From: Bradyrhizobium sp.
GTDB lineage: Bacteria > Pseudomonadota > Alphaproteobacteria > Rhizobiales > Xanthobacteraceae
DNA: 50,721 nucleotides
Direction of reading: 5' to 3'
NCBI GenBank assembly: GCA_030681365.1
Contig: JAUXWH010000044.1
Location: 1-50,721 of the forward strand
How positions within the stretch are numbered: position 1 is the first letter of the stretch; the number at the start of each line of letters is the position of its first letter. Under the pieces are notes generated by a model that was not told the DNA's origin, searched no databases, and saw only the letters and a list, made by a program, of their open reading frames with translations. Shown here piece by piece: positions 8,994-17,842 of this stretch. The translations under genes and the position numbers were made by a program.

Positions 8994-9728
8994 ATGAAAC
9001 AGCGGTTTTCCCTGCCATCCGGCTTTCATGCCGCCGTGATCGGCGGCGCGGGCGACATCGGCGCCGCGATCTCGAACCTGTTCTGCGACCTCGGGGCAAC
9101 CGTCAGCGCCACCGCGGTGGACGAAGCCGCGATCTCGGCTTCGTCGCTTCGCCCGCGCGCGGGGCTGACCATCCGGCCGCTCGACGTCACCGACGACGCG
9201 GCCGTCGAGGCTTTCGCGAAAACCCAGCAACGCGTCGATGCGCTGATCAATTGCGCCGGCATCCTGGCGCGCGACAAGGAATACGAGATCGCCACCTTCA
9301 TGAAAGTGCTCGATGTAAACCTCACGGGCACGTTTCGGACCTGCACCGCCTTCCGCGGCGCGCTGGCGCGTAGCAAAGGCTCAATCGTCAATATCGCTTC
9401 GATGAATGCGACCCTGGCGCTGCCCCGTATCCCCGCTTACTGCGCCAGCAAGGGCGGCGTCGTGATGCTGACGAAGGCGCTGGCGCTGGCCTGGGCGCCC
9501 GAAGGGATCCGGGTCAACGCGGTGGCGCCGGGTTATATCGAAACCAGCATCAACGAGGCCGGGCGACAGGATCAGGCGCATTATCAGCGCATCGCCGATC
9601 GCACCGCGTTCAAGCGGTGGGGGCAGCCGGATGACGTCGCCGGCGCCGTCACATTTCTGTGCATGCCGGCGTCGAGCTACGCCACCGGCACCGTCGTCGC
9701 GGTCGACGGTGGCTTTCTCGCCGGATAG
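8994..9728 (+). CDS. Short-chain dehydrogenase/reductase (SDR)
   Basis: This classical SDR has 244 residues from the chosen start. It has a nucleotide loop GGAGDIG (17-23), the NCAG motif (86-89), catalytic Ser136, Tyr149 and Lys153 (YCASK), and [13 protein letters not shown] after the active site. The ATG at 8994 has AGGAG nine bases upstream. An in-frame ATG at 8961 overlaps the regulator stop (ATGA) and is the alternative. It is co-transcribed with the LacI gene. It may catalyse a second oxidation or reduction step on the same sugar, or interconvert it with the product of the zinc dehydrogenase; substrate unknown. Confidence 0.88.
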   Translation: MKQRFSLPSGFHAAVIGGAGDIGAAISNLFCDLGATVSATAVDEAAISASSLRPRAGLTIRPLDVTDDAAVEAFAKTQQRVDALINCAGILARDKEYEIATFMKVLDVNLTGTFRTCTAFRGALARSKGSIVNIASMNATLALPRIPAYCASKGGVVMLTKALALAWAPEGIRVNAVAPGYIETSINEAGRQDQAHYQRIADRTAFKRWGQPDDVAGAVTFLCMPASSYATGTVVAVDGGFLAG

Positions 9729-10045
9729 GGCCGGGCCGGCCCTGATTCCCTCAACATACGATCAGGGACGCTGGCCGCGCTCTTGCGCGACACAGCCTGT
9801 TCATTTCTTCATCACCATGATGCCTTTCCGGTCGACGCGATACAATTGATTCCTTTCGAACGGCGGTCCGCTTCGCAGCAGCCACACAACAACCGGAATT
9901 GGTCTCCCATTATCGTGCAACGCCGACAAACGCGCAAAGCGCGATGATCGTTGCTGCTCGTTCAGCGGAGTTTGAAATCGATGATTGATGCCCTGACCCG
10001 AGCCTGCCTGCAATTGAGGCATCATCACATGACGTTTTGAATGCG
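9729..10045. other. Intergenic region between sugar and EPS loci
   Basis: This 317 bp stretch lacks a convincing gene. A leftward 75-codon frame (9801-10028) is open and starts with three consecutive ATG codons. However, it shows no recognisable domain, no clear ribosome site and weak third-position GC bias, so it is left uncalled. The right part presumably carries the promoter for the first glycosyltransferase. Confidence 0.4.
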
Positions 10046-11152
10046 ATGCCTTTGAAGATCTTTATCAACGGCAGGTTTCTGTCGCAGTCCCTCACGGGCG
10101 TTCAGCGCTATGCCGCCGAGATGGTCAAGGCGATCGACCGCATGCTGGCAAGCGGAGAAGCACCGCGGTCATTGGGCGATGCCGAATGGCAACTTCTTGC
10201 GCCGCCCAACGCGACTGCCGCAATCGACCTCGCCTATATAAAGACAAGGAAGGTCGGCCGGCGAACTGGACACGCCTGGGACCAGCTCGATCTTGCGCGG
10301 GCCGCGTGGGGCGGCCGTCTCATCAGCCTGGCCAATTCCGGGCCGGTCGCCCATCGCAACCAGCTCGTCGTCATCCATGACGCGCAGGTGTTTCGGCGGC
10401 CCGATTTCTTCAGCTCCAGCTATCTGACCGTGCATCGCGCACTCGGCTATCTGCTGGCCCGCCGTGCCTCGATCGCCACCGTCTCGGATTTTTCGCGGCG
10501 GGAACTCGCCGACGCCTTGCGGCTGCCACCCGCGGCAATCCCGGTGTTTTCCAACAGCGCGGAACATTTCGCGGCAACCGTTCCCGATTTCGGCGTGATC
10601 GACCGGCTCGGGCTTGTGCCCTATCGATTCTTTCTTTCGGTGGGATCCATGACAAAGAACAAGAACATCGCTCTGGCGATCCAGGCCGCCAGGCAGTTCG
10701 GCCGGCCGGACATTCCGCTGGTTGTAGTGGGTGGCGACAACAACAAGGTATTTTCCGGCGGTCCGACCGCCGGGGACGCCGGCGTCGTGCTGGCCGGCCG
10801 CCTCAGCGATCACGAAATCGCCGCACTTTATTCGCGCGCGACCGCATTCGTGTTTCCCAGCCTCTATGAAGGATTCGGCGTGCCTCCTTTGGAGGCAATG
10901 CTGTTTGGCTGCCCGGTCATCGCCAGCACCGCGGACGCTGTGCGCGAGACCTGCGGCGATGCCGCCGTCTATTTCGATCCGCTCAACGCCGGGGAACTTT
11001 GCCAGCGGATGCGCGAACGAATTGAAGCAGGAACAATTTCCGATGACGAACGACGCCGGCAGCAATTGCGCTTGGCGATGTACTCGTGGAGCAAATCGGC
11101 CAACGACCTGCTGCGCTTTCTCTGCAACACCAGGACGGAAGGCGCACCCTGA
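10046..11152 (+). CDS. GT4-family glycosyltransferase
   Basis: This 368-residue GT-B-fold transferase adds a sugar from a nucleotide donor to the growing lipid-linked repeat unit on the cytoplasmic face of the membrane. The N-terminus, PLKIFINGRFLSQSLTGVQRYAAEM, has the Gly-rich acceptor loop. The C-terminal donor domain contains FLSVGSMTKNKNI, a GRLSDHEIAALYSRATAFVFPSLYEGFGVPPLEAMLFG block with the EX7E motif, and CPVIAS. The ATG at 10046 is chosen over the in-frame TTG at 10037; neither has a strong ribosome site. It is the first gene of the EPS locus. Donor and linkage cannot be read from sequence. Confidence 0.9.
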   Translation: MPLKIFINGRFLSQSLTGVQRYAAEMVKAIDRMLASGEAPRSLGDAEWQLLAPPNATAAIDLAYIKTRKVGRRTGHAWDQLDLARAAWGGRLISLANSGPVAHRNQLVVIHDAQVFRRPDFFSSSYLTVHRALGYLLARRASIATVSDFSRRELADALRLPPAAIPVFSNSAEHFAATVPDFGVIDRLGLVPYRFFLSVGSMTKNKNIALAIQAARQFGRPDIPLVVVGGDNNKVFSGGPTAGDAGVVLAGRLSDHEIAALYSRATAFVFPSLYEGFGVPPLEAMLFGCPVIASTADAVRETCGDAAVYFDPLNAGELCQRMRERIEAGTISDDERRRQQLRLAMYSWSKSANDLLRFLCNTRTEGAP

Positions 11153-11249
11153 CGAGCGAAGAACACATCTAGGCCCAAAAATTGCTGCAACCGAGCACGT
11201 ATGAAGCGATGCCTTTTGTTGCTGCGGCAAAAACGTAGAGGATGGATGT

Positions 11250-12413
11250 GTGCCGATCGGACAGGACGGAACTTTAAGGGTGCTGCATGTCGCCGAAACG
11301 GTTCGCGGCGGAATTGCCACCTACCTCAACGAACTGCACCCGCTTCAGCGCGCCAGCTTCGGCCGCGGAAATGTGCATTACGTTATTCCATCCGACCACC
11401 GCGACGACCTCACCGGCTTCGAAGACCGGGAAATCACGCCGTTCCAGCGCGAAGGCCGCAATTTTTTGAGCCTGTTCAGAATGGCATTCGCGGCGCTGCG
11501 CGAGATCAGGCGCCGGCAGCCGGATGTGGTTCACATTCATTCGACCTTTGCCGGGCTGGTGATCCGGCCGGTATTGTTGCTGAAACGCGGCGGGCCGCGT
11601 GTCGTCTACTGTCCGCACGGCTGGGCCTTCTCGCGCGAGACGTCGCGGCTCAGCCATCAGGTAACGAAATGGGTGGAGCGCGTCTTCGCAGGAATTACCG
11701 ACCGGATCATCTGTATTTCCGGCGATGAGTTTGACGAAGCCATTCGCGCCGGAATTTCAGTCAAGCGGCTGGTTCTGGTGCATAACGGCATTTCGCGCAA
11801 CCGGCCAACGCTCGATGCGACATCGGCGATATGGCCCTCGCAGAAGACCAAGGTGCTGTTTATCGGGCGGCTCGACCGGCAGAAGGGCTGCGATCTGCTC
11901 ATTGAATCGGCGCGACGTCTCCCGGAACTCATCGATGTGCGCATTATCGGAGCATCCGTCATCGGAAAGGACGAGAATTCCGATGTTCCGCACAACGTCG
12001 CTCTGCTCGGCTGGATGAATCGAAGCCAGATCGAGGCTCATCTCGAGGTAGCCGATCTGGTGGTCATACCGTCGCGCTGGGAAGCCTTCGGGCTGGTCGC
12101 CATCGAAGCAATGCGGGCAGCCAAGCCGATCGTTGCGTTTCGTGTCGGGGCTTTGCCTGAGATTGTGGAAGACGGCATCACCGGCTTGCTCTGTGAGCCG
12201 GTGTCCGTTGCGCCCCTTGTCGACGCGCTGCGGAAGGTGAGCAAAATTGATCTAAAGGCGGCGGGCCAACGCGGCTATGCTCGTTTCAGACAATTTTACG
12301 ACATTGAAATGACGCACCGCGCGCTCAACCGGGTTTATCTCGAACTCGGCAGCAATGTTCAGGCCAGTCCTGAAATCGAGCAACCCTGCAATCGGATTAA
12401 TCAGGCACGCTGA
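11250..12413 (+). CDS. GT4-family glycosyltransferase
   Basis: This 387-residue GT-B transferase starts at a GTG preceded by GAGG. The acceptor side has LHVAETVRGGIATYLNEL, and HIHSTFAGLVIRP and YCPHGWAFSRE correspond to the usual central motifs of the family. The donor side has LFIGRLDRQKGCDLLIES, VVIPSRWEAFGLVAIEAMRA (EX7E variant) and GALPEIVEDGITG. It probably extends the EPS repeat unit. It lies about 97 bp after the preceding transferase and in the same direction. Confidence 0.92.
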   Translation: MPIGQDGTLRVLHVAETVRGGIATYLNELHPLQRASFGRGNVHYVIPSDHRDDLTGFEDREITPFQREGRNFLSLFRMAFAALREIRRRQPDVVHIHSTFAGLVIRPVLLLKRGGPRVVYCPHGWAFSRETSRLSHQVTKWVERVFAGITDRIICISGDEFDEAIRAGISVKRLVLVHNGISRNRPTLDATSAIWPSQKTKVLFIGRLDRQKGCDLLIESARRLPELIDVRIIGASVIGKDENSDVPHNVALLGWMNRSQIEAHLEVADLVVIPSRWEAFGLVAIEAMRAAKPIVAFRVGALPEIVEDGITGLLCEPVSVAPLVDALRKVSKIDLKAAGQRGYARFRQFYDIEMTHRALNRVYLELGSNVQASPEIEQPCNRINQAR

Positions 12414-12569
12414 AATTCAGGCAACGCATCGTTGCAGGATGATCACAGCGTTGGGCGATGAGAGAGTTCCATGGAATCGCACGTGACTCTCAACTCTTCT
12501 TCCGTTCCTATACTGCGGTGCAGGGTGAACGGTTGCGGCGGTACGGGATCGAGTTTTGTGAGGCAAGAG

Positions 12570-13790
12570 TTGAGTACACAGTTGTCCCTGACCCTGGCCT
12601 TCCTCGATCGCGTCAAGCCGCGCCTTGCGGCGGCCGCGATCTCCGCATCGCTCGCCGGGTGCGCCGGCTTCACGCCGCAGGACGGGCCGAACGCCGTCTC
12701 GGTCAACACCAATGCCGCGGTGACCAGTGCGCCATCGGCGCAGGTGCCCTACGCGGTCGTCCCGATCAATCCCGAAATCCTCAGAGCATCGAACCAGGTT
12801 ACGGACACGCCGATCGGATCGTTCGCCAAGCTTCCCGGCGGCAACTACCGCGACGTGAGGATCGGCATCGGCGACGTCGTCGCCGTTACCGTCTTCGAAG
12901 CCCAGCCGGGCGGTCTGTTCATTCCGCGCGAAGCCAGCGTGCGTCCCGGCAATTTCGTCGACATACCGAAGCAACAGGTCGACCAGTCCGGCAATATCAA
13001 CGTGCCCTATGCCGGTTCGATCAAGGTATCGGGTATCACCACGCGGGCCGCGGGCAATATCATTCGCGATAAACTCAAGGACAGGGCGATAGATCCGCAA
13101 GTTGTCGTCTCCGTGGCGGAGCAGCGCGGCAACCAGATCAGCGTATTGGGCGAAGTCAACGCACCGCTGCGCTTTGCGGCCGATCCCGGCGGCATCCGGC
13201 TGATGGGCGCCATCGCGCGCGCCGGCGGTCCGAAATATCCGGCCTACGAGACCAAGGTCACCATCAAGCGCAACGGCCGGACCTACGTACAGCACATGAG
13301 CGCCGTGGTGCATCGGCCGAATGAGGATGCGCCGCTGGGGCCGGGCGATGTGGTTTACCTTTCGCGCGAACCGCGCGTGTTCATGGTGCTGGGCGCGACG
13401 CCCTCTCCCGGCTCGATCGGCGGCACCAACAACCGCCGCTTCACCTTTGAAAACGACAGCATGACTCTGGCCGAGGCAGTGGCCAAGGCCGGCGGACTGG
13501 ACGGGGCGCGCGCCGATTCCCGGTCGGTCAATGTCATGCGCTACGAGCCCAAGCCGTTGCTGGAAGCCGCCGGAATCGACGCCTCCCGGTTCCCGACAAA
13601 CGTCGCGCCGACCGCCTACACGTTCGACATGAGCAAAGCTGACGGATTCTTCTATGCGGACTCCTTCAAGATTCGCGATCACGACCTGATCGTCGTGTCG
13701 GAGGCGCCCTCGACTGAAATCATCAAGTTCATGACCATGCTGAACTCGGTCACCACCAATGCGGTCAACATCAGGGATACGGTTCGCTAG
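12570..13790 (+). CDS. Outer-membrane polysaccharide export lipoprotein (Wza/GumB type)
   Basis: This is the periplasm-to-surface export channel subunit for EPS. The lipoprotein signal ends in the lipobox LAGC (AAISASLAGCAGF). A poly-export domain (GIGDVVAVTVFEAQPGG) is followed by SLBB-type repeats (QISVLGEVNAPLRF, VFMVLGATPSPG, ADSFKIRDHDLIVVSEAP). The frame is open from an ATG at 12471, but the TTG at 12570 has AGG six bases upstream and gives a normal signal peptide (STQLSLTLAFLDRVKPRLAA), so it is preferred; a GTG at 12558 is also possible. It is expected to work with the Wzc-type kinase at 32640. Confidence 0.85.
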   Translation: MSTQLSLTLAFLDRVKPRLAAAAISASLAGCAGFTPQDGPNAVSVNTNAAVTSAPSAQVPYAVVPINPEILRASNQVTDTPIGSFAKLPGGNYRDVRIGIGDVVAVTVFEAQPGGLFIPREASVRPGNFVDIPKQQVDQSGNINVPYAGSIKVSGITTRAAGNIIRDKLKDRAIDPQVVVSVAEQRGNQISVLGEVNAPLRFAADPGGIRLMGAIARAGGPKYPAYETKVTIKRNGRTYVQHMSAVVHRPNEDAPLGPGDVVYLSREPRVFMVLGATPSPGSIGGTNNRRFTFENDSMTLAEAVAKAGGLDGARADSRSVNVMRYEPKPLLEAAGIDASRFPTNVAPTAYTFDMSKADGFFYADSFKIRDHDLIVVSEAPSTEIIKFMTMLNSVTTNAVNIRDTVR

Positions 13791-13916
13791 TCGTCATTTC
13801 CCCCAAGCCGCAAGCTGCCGGGGGCGCAGCGCGGGCGAGGTATCGGTGACGGTGCACTAGCCGAATTCAAACACGTCCACCGGGCACACCCCTGTTTGCT
13901 GCGGATGAAGGAAAGC

Positions 13917-15263
13917 ATGATCAGGTCCGACCGGTCTCGTTTGCTGCGGCATGCATTGGCGATCATTCTCGCGACGACGATGATCCATGCCATTGGCGCA
14001 CAGGATGCCCGAGCCCAGGCCGGCCATCCACTGCAGGACCGGTTCCTGCTCGGCGTCGGCACCCATCAGGGCCTGGGCGGCGCGGTCGGCAAGCGCGGCT
14101 ACGTGCCGGCTACCAATATCAAGCAGATGCAGGAATTGGGCGTCACCTCCTTCCGGGACGATCTGTCCTGGTCGGACTTCGAATTGCCCAACCGCCGATT
14201 GGGCTTCGCCGCGCCGTTGAGCCGGCTCGAGGCGCAGATCAATGCGCGCACCGCACGGCCGATCCTGATTCTCGGCGCCGGCCATCATCTGGTGCCGAAT
14301 TCACTTCCGCCCACCACCGACGAGGCGCGACAGCGTTTCGTCGACTACGCCATCGCCGCGGCGCGATCGGTCGGCGGTCCGCCGCCGCTGTTCGAACTCT
14401 GGAACGAGTGGAATATCGCGACCCGGAGCAATCCCGCTTTCAACGCCGAGAACTACCTTGCGCTGGCGGCGGTAACCTACCCGGCGGTCAAGCGCACCGC
14501 GCCCAATGCCCCGTTCGTCGTCGGCGCCATCGGCGACGACCCGGGATGGCGCTGGACCGAAAGCCTGCTGCAGGGGGGATTGCTGAAATATGCCGACGGC
14601 ATTTCCGTCCATCTGTACAACCACTGCGACCGCCCCGCGCGGCGCTCCGCCGCCGAGGTGATCGAGCGGCTGAACGCCTTCCATCGTCTCGTCACCCGGG
14701 CGAGCGGCCGGCCGGACTTTCCGGTTTACGTCACCGAAACCGGATGGCCCACTCCCACCGGCAAATGCGGCGTCAATGCGCAGGCCCAAGCCGACAACAT
14801 CGCTCAGCTGATCCTGTGGGCGCCGACGGCATCAAGCTGGCTCAAGGGAATATGGCTGTACGAGCTCAAGGACAGCGGAACCAATCCGTCCGAGATCGAG
14901 GACAATTTCGGTCTCTATCGCTTCGACAATACCCCGAAGCCTGCGGTCTGCGCGGTTCGCGACAGTTGGGCGTTCGTCCGCTCGAGCCTCAAGGCCGAGA
15001 TGATGAAGGTTTCAAACGATGTCACCGCCATCAAGAGCGCCACGGCCAAAGGCCAGCGGCTGGCGGTGTGGTCGAACGACCCGACCAAACGTTACGAGAT
15101 CCGCCTCAAGGGCGACGCGCCGACGGCGAGCTTCGAGTACCCCTGCGATCCCTCACCGAAGCCGGCCGCCGGAGCCTGGATGACGGTTTCCAGCACGCCG
15201 TTGCTGGTGAAGGCGGATGAGGCCGGCATTCCCGAATTCGACGTTCGTCAAAGAGACCACTGA
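13917..15263 (+). CDS. Secreted PslG-like glycoside hydrolase (clan GH-A)
   Basis: This 448-residue protein has a Sec signal peptide (residues 1 to about 33, ending DARAQA). A TIM-barrel glycosidase domain follows, with the acid/base Glu164 in LWNEWN and the nucleophile Glu274 in VTETGWP, both typical of the 4/7 superfamily that includes GH39 and PslG. After about residue 350 a small beta-rich domain follows (LAVWSNDPTKRYEIRL). The ATG at 13917 has AAGGA upstream. Glycosidases of this type within EPS loci trim or release the polymer in the periplasm (known for PslG); that role is inferred here. A second GH-A-like protein is encoded at 20568. Confidence 0.8.
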   Translation: MIRSDRSRLLRHALAIILATTMIHAIGAQDARAQAGHPLQDRFLLGVGTHQGLGGAVGKRGYVPATNIKQMQELGVTSFRDDLSWSDFELPNRRLGFAAPLSRLEAQINARTARPILILGAGHHLVPNSLPPTTDEARQRFVDYAIAAARSVGGPPPLFELWNEWNIATRSNPAFNAENYLALAAVTYPAVKRTAPNAPFVVGAIGDDPGWRWTESLLQGGLLKYADGISVHLYNHCDRPARRSAAEVIERLNAFHRLVTRASGRPDFPVYVTETGWPTPTGKCGVNAQAQADNIAQLILWAPTASSWLKGIWLYELKDSGTNPSEIEDNFGLYRFDNTPKPAVCAVRDSWAFVRSSLKAEMMKVSNDVTAIKSATAKGQRLAVWSNDPTKRYEIRLKGDAPTASFEYPCDPSPKPAAGAWMTVSSTPLLVKADEAGIPEFDVRQRDH

Positions 15264-15280
15264 AAGCTGCGAGGCGAGCG

Positions 15281-16477
15281 TTGAAAGTACTCTTCGTCAA
15301 TACGCTGTACCCCCCGGAGATCGTCGGGGGCGCTGAAGTCTCGGTTTCCCTGTTGGCGGAAGCGCTGGCCGCCGGCGGCCACAAGGTCACGGCCGTTTGC
15401 CTGCACAACGGCCCCGACACCGTCATCGACCAGCTCAAGGGCGTCAGCGTCTACCGCCTGCCGATCGACAACTACTACTGGCCGTTCGGACGCGACCGCA
15501 AACCATCGCCGCTGCAGCGGCTCGGCTGGCATCTGCGCGATATCTGGAATCGCAAGGCGGCTCGCCGCTTCGGTGAAATCCTCGACGTCGAAAAGCCCGA
15601 CGTCGTCCACACCAACAATCTGACCGGATTTTCGGTGTCCCTGTGGCCCGAAGCCGAGCGGCGCGGCATCCGCGTCGTGCATACGCTGCGCGACTATTCA
15701 CTGATCTGCAAGCGCTCGACGCTGTTCAGGAACGGGCATACCTGCAAGGAGCGATGCGCTGCCTGCGTCACCCTGACCGCACCCTATCGCTATGCGTCGC
15801 ACCGGGTCGACGCGGTCGCATCCAACAGCCAGTTCGTGCTCGACCAGCACCAGAAGGCGGGTTACTTCGCGGGCATCCCCGACAAGGTCATCTACAATAT
15901 CGCCGATACCGCCAATGTCGCGCCGAGCCTGCCAGCCACCGACGGTGATCTGGTCTTTGGCTACATCGGACGGGTCGAATCCGAAAAGGGCATCGATGTC
16001 GTTCTGAGGGCAACCGAATTGCTGCCCGATGCGGGCTGGCGGCTGAAAGTGGCAGGCAAGGGCGTCGAACCCTATGTGGGCGACCTCAAGGCAAGATATC
16101 CAAACAGCCGCGTCGAATGGCTCGGCTTTACGCTTTCGCGCGATTTCTACGCCGGAGTGGACGTCTGTCTGATCAGCTCGGTCTGGCCGGAGCCGCTGCC
16201 CCGCACCCTGATCGAGAGCATCAGCGCGGGCCGCCCAACGATCTGCTCGACGGCCGGCGGCATTCCCGAAATATCCGAAATGTCGGCGCTGATCGGCTCC
16301 TACGAGCCTCACGATCATCGCGAACTGGCGGGATTGATGCTGCGGGCGATCGAGGACGCCTCGCGGTGGAAACAGACCCAGCCGCCGCAACCGGACTTCG
16401 CGGACAAGTTCTCACCGGCCGCGATCGTCGGCGGATACCTCGCGCTTTATGCCGCGAAGGGCACAAAACAACCTTGA
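15281..16477 (+). CDS. GT4-family glycosyltransferase with cysteine cluster
   Basis: This 398-residue transferase begins at TTG with a good GAGGCGAG site; the first residues, KVLFVNTLYPPEIVGGAEVSV, are a standard GT4 start. The centre has VVHTLRDYSLICKR followed by a four-cysteine stretch (HTCKERCAAC), as in the paralogue at 16548. The donor domain has GYIGRVESEKGIDVVLRA and SSVWPEPLPRTLIESISAGRPTI. It is 17 bp after the glycosidase gene. The role is addition of one sugar of the EPS repeat. Confidence 0.92.
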   Translation: MKVLFVNTLYPPEIVGGAEVSVSLLAEALAAGGHKVTAVCLHNGPDTVIDQLKGVSVYRLPIDNYYWPFGRDRKPSPLQRLGWHLRDIWNRKAARRFGEILDVEKPDVVHTNNLTGFSVSLWPEAERRGIRVVHTLRDYSLICKRSTLFRNGHTCKERCAACVTLTAPYRYASHRVDAVASNSQFVLDQHQKAGYFAGIPDKVIYNIADTANVAPSLPATDGDLVFGYIGRVESEKGIDVVLRATELLPDAGWRLKVAGKGVEPYVGDLKARYPNSRVEWLGFTLSRDFYAGVDVCLISSVWPEPLPRTLIESISAGRPTICSTAGGIPEISEMSALIGSYEPHDHRELAGLMLRAIEDASRWKQTQPPQPDFADKFSPAAIVGGYLALYAAKGTKQP

Positions 16478-16547
16478 TGCGGGGCAATAGAATTAAAAGC
16501 GATCTCGCGAGTTTTCCAGACAGGGGATTTTCAAGCCCGGAGCAATT

Positions 16548-17765
16548 GTGACGATGCGAGTGCTGATTATCAGTTCCGTGTATCCGACACCGGAGGCCCC
16601 GAGGATTATCGGGGGGGCCGAGATATTCACCCGGCAGTTCGCAGAGTCACTCGCAGCATCGGGCGACGGCGTCGAGGTGGTCCGCGCGGCTTCGACGGCG
16701 AACCAGCAAATGGAAATCGCCAACGGCGTCACGGTTTACGCGGCGCCGGTGCGCAATATCTATCTGCCGTTCTCGGAGCAGCACAGCGCGCCGCTGCGCG
16801 GAGTCTGGCATGCGGTCGAGGACTGGCAGCAGACCGCGACGCTGGTCTCGGAGCGTATACGGGCCTTCCGGCCCGACGTCATGCACTCCAACAATCTTTC
16901 CGGATTGACGACGGCAGTCTGGAAAGTCGCAGCGGAAGCGCGGATTCCGATCGTGCATACGCTGCACGACTACTATCTCAGCTGCCCGCGATGTTCGCGC
17001 TTCTCGGACGGAAAGGCCTGCGCGCACACCTGCCTGAGCTGCAAGATCCTCACGGTGAATCGCCGCCGCGCCACCAGCCATGTCAACGGCGTCGTCGGCG
17101 TCAGTCAGCGGATCCTCGACATTCACAGCGAGCTTGGACTTTTTCTCGACACCCCGGTCCGTACCGTGATCCGCAACGCCTCCCTGATGGCACCGGCTGA
17201 ACCGACCAACGCCAGCCCCGATCCGACGATCACCCTCGGCTTCATCGGGCGGTTGACCGAAGAGAAGGGTATCTACAACCTGATCCACGCCATCGCCGCC
17301 GTGCCTCCCGAGGCGGTGCGACTGCTGATCGCCGGCCGCACCGACGAAAAACAACAGCAACTCATCAAGACGATGGCGCCCAACGCCCGCATCGAATTTC
17401 TGGGCTTTGTGGCACCCGCCGAGTTCTACGAGAAAGTCGACGTGGTCGTGGTTCCCTCGATCTGGGAAGAGCCCGGCCCGATCGTCGTCGCCGACGCCAA
17501 GGCGGCCGGCAAGCCGTTCCTTGGCACGCGCTTCGGCGGCATTCCCGAGGCGATCGATGGCGGCGCCGCCGGCTGGCTGACCGCGCACGATCCGGTGTCG
17601 CTGGCTAAGAGCATTCTGCAACTGGTGGCGGAGCCGCAGCGGATCAGGGATATGGCCCGCAAGCTCGCGGAAAGACAGACCCGCAGGACCTTTGCCGACG
17701 TCATCGCCGAATACCGCGGGGTGTTCGAACAGATCACCGACCGGCGCAAGGCGGCGTCCTCGTGA
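16548..17765 (+). CDS. GT4-family glycosyltransferase with cysteine cluster
   Basis: This 405-residue transferase is closely similar in layout to the gene before it, suggesting duplication. The GTG start at 16548 follows GGAG. It shows IISSVYPTPEAPRIIGGAEIFTRQ and LHDYYLSCPRCSRF, then CAHTCLSC. The donor side has LGFIGRLTEEKGIYNLIHA, PSIWEEPGPIVVADAKAAGKP and GGIPEAIDGG. Its donor and acceptor are unknown. The shared cysteines of the two paralogues might bind a metal or be structural. Confidence 0.92.
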   Translation: MTMRVLIISSVYPTPEAPRIIGGAEIFTRQFAESLAASGDGVEVVRAASTANQQMEIANGVTVYAAPVRNIYLPFSEQHSAPLRGVWHAVEDWQQTATLVSERIRAFRPDVMHSNNLSGLTTAVWKVAAEARIPIVHTLHDYYLSCPRCSRFSDGKACAHTCLSCKILTVNRRRATSHVNGVVGVSQRILDIHSELGLFLDTPVRTVIRNASLMAPAEPTNASPDPTITLGFIGRLTEEKGIYNLIHAIAAVPPEAVRLLIAGRTDEKQQQLIKTMAPNARIEFLGFVAPAEFYEKVDVVVVPSIWEEPGPIVVADAKAAGKPFLGTRFGGIPEAIDGGAAGWLTAHDPVSLAKSILQLVAEPQRIRDMARKLAERQTRRTFADVIAEYRGVFEQITDRRKAASS

Positions 17766-17842
17766 ATGCCGGCCGGCCGGAGCGCCTTCGAAACCCGCCT
17801 TCGCGATCGCGCGCGCCCACGACAAGACGAGGTTGACGCGCG

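Noticed and set aside
12417..13682. 421-codon frame antisense to the export lipoprotein
   Set aside because: Composition is rich in Arg, His and Gly without domains. The opposite strand encodes a complete Wza-type protein.
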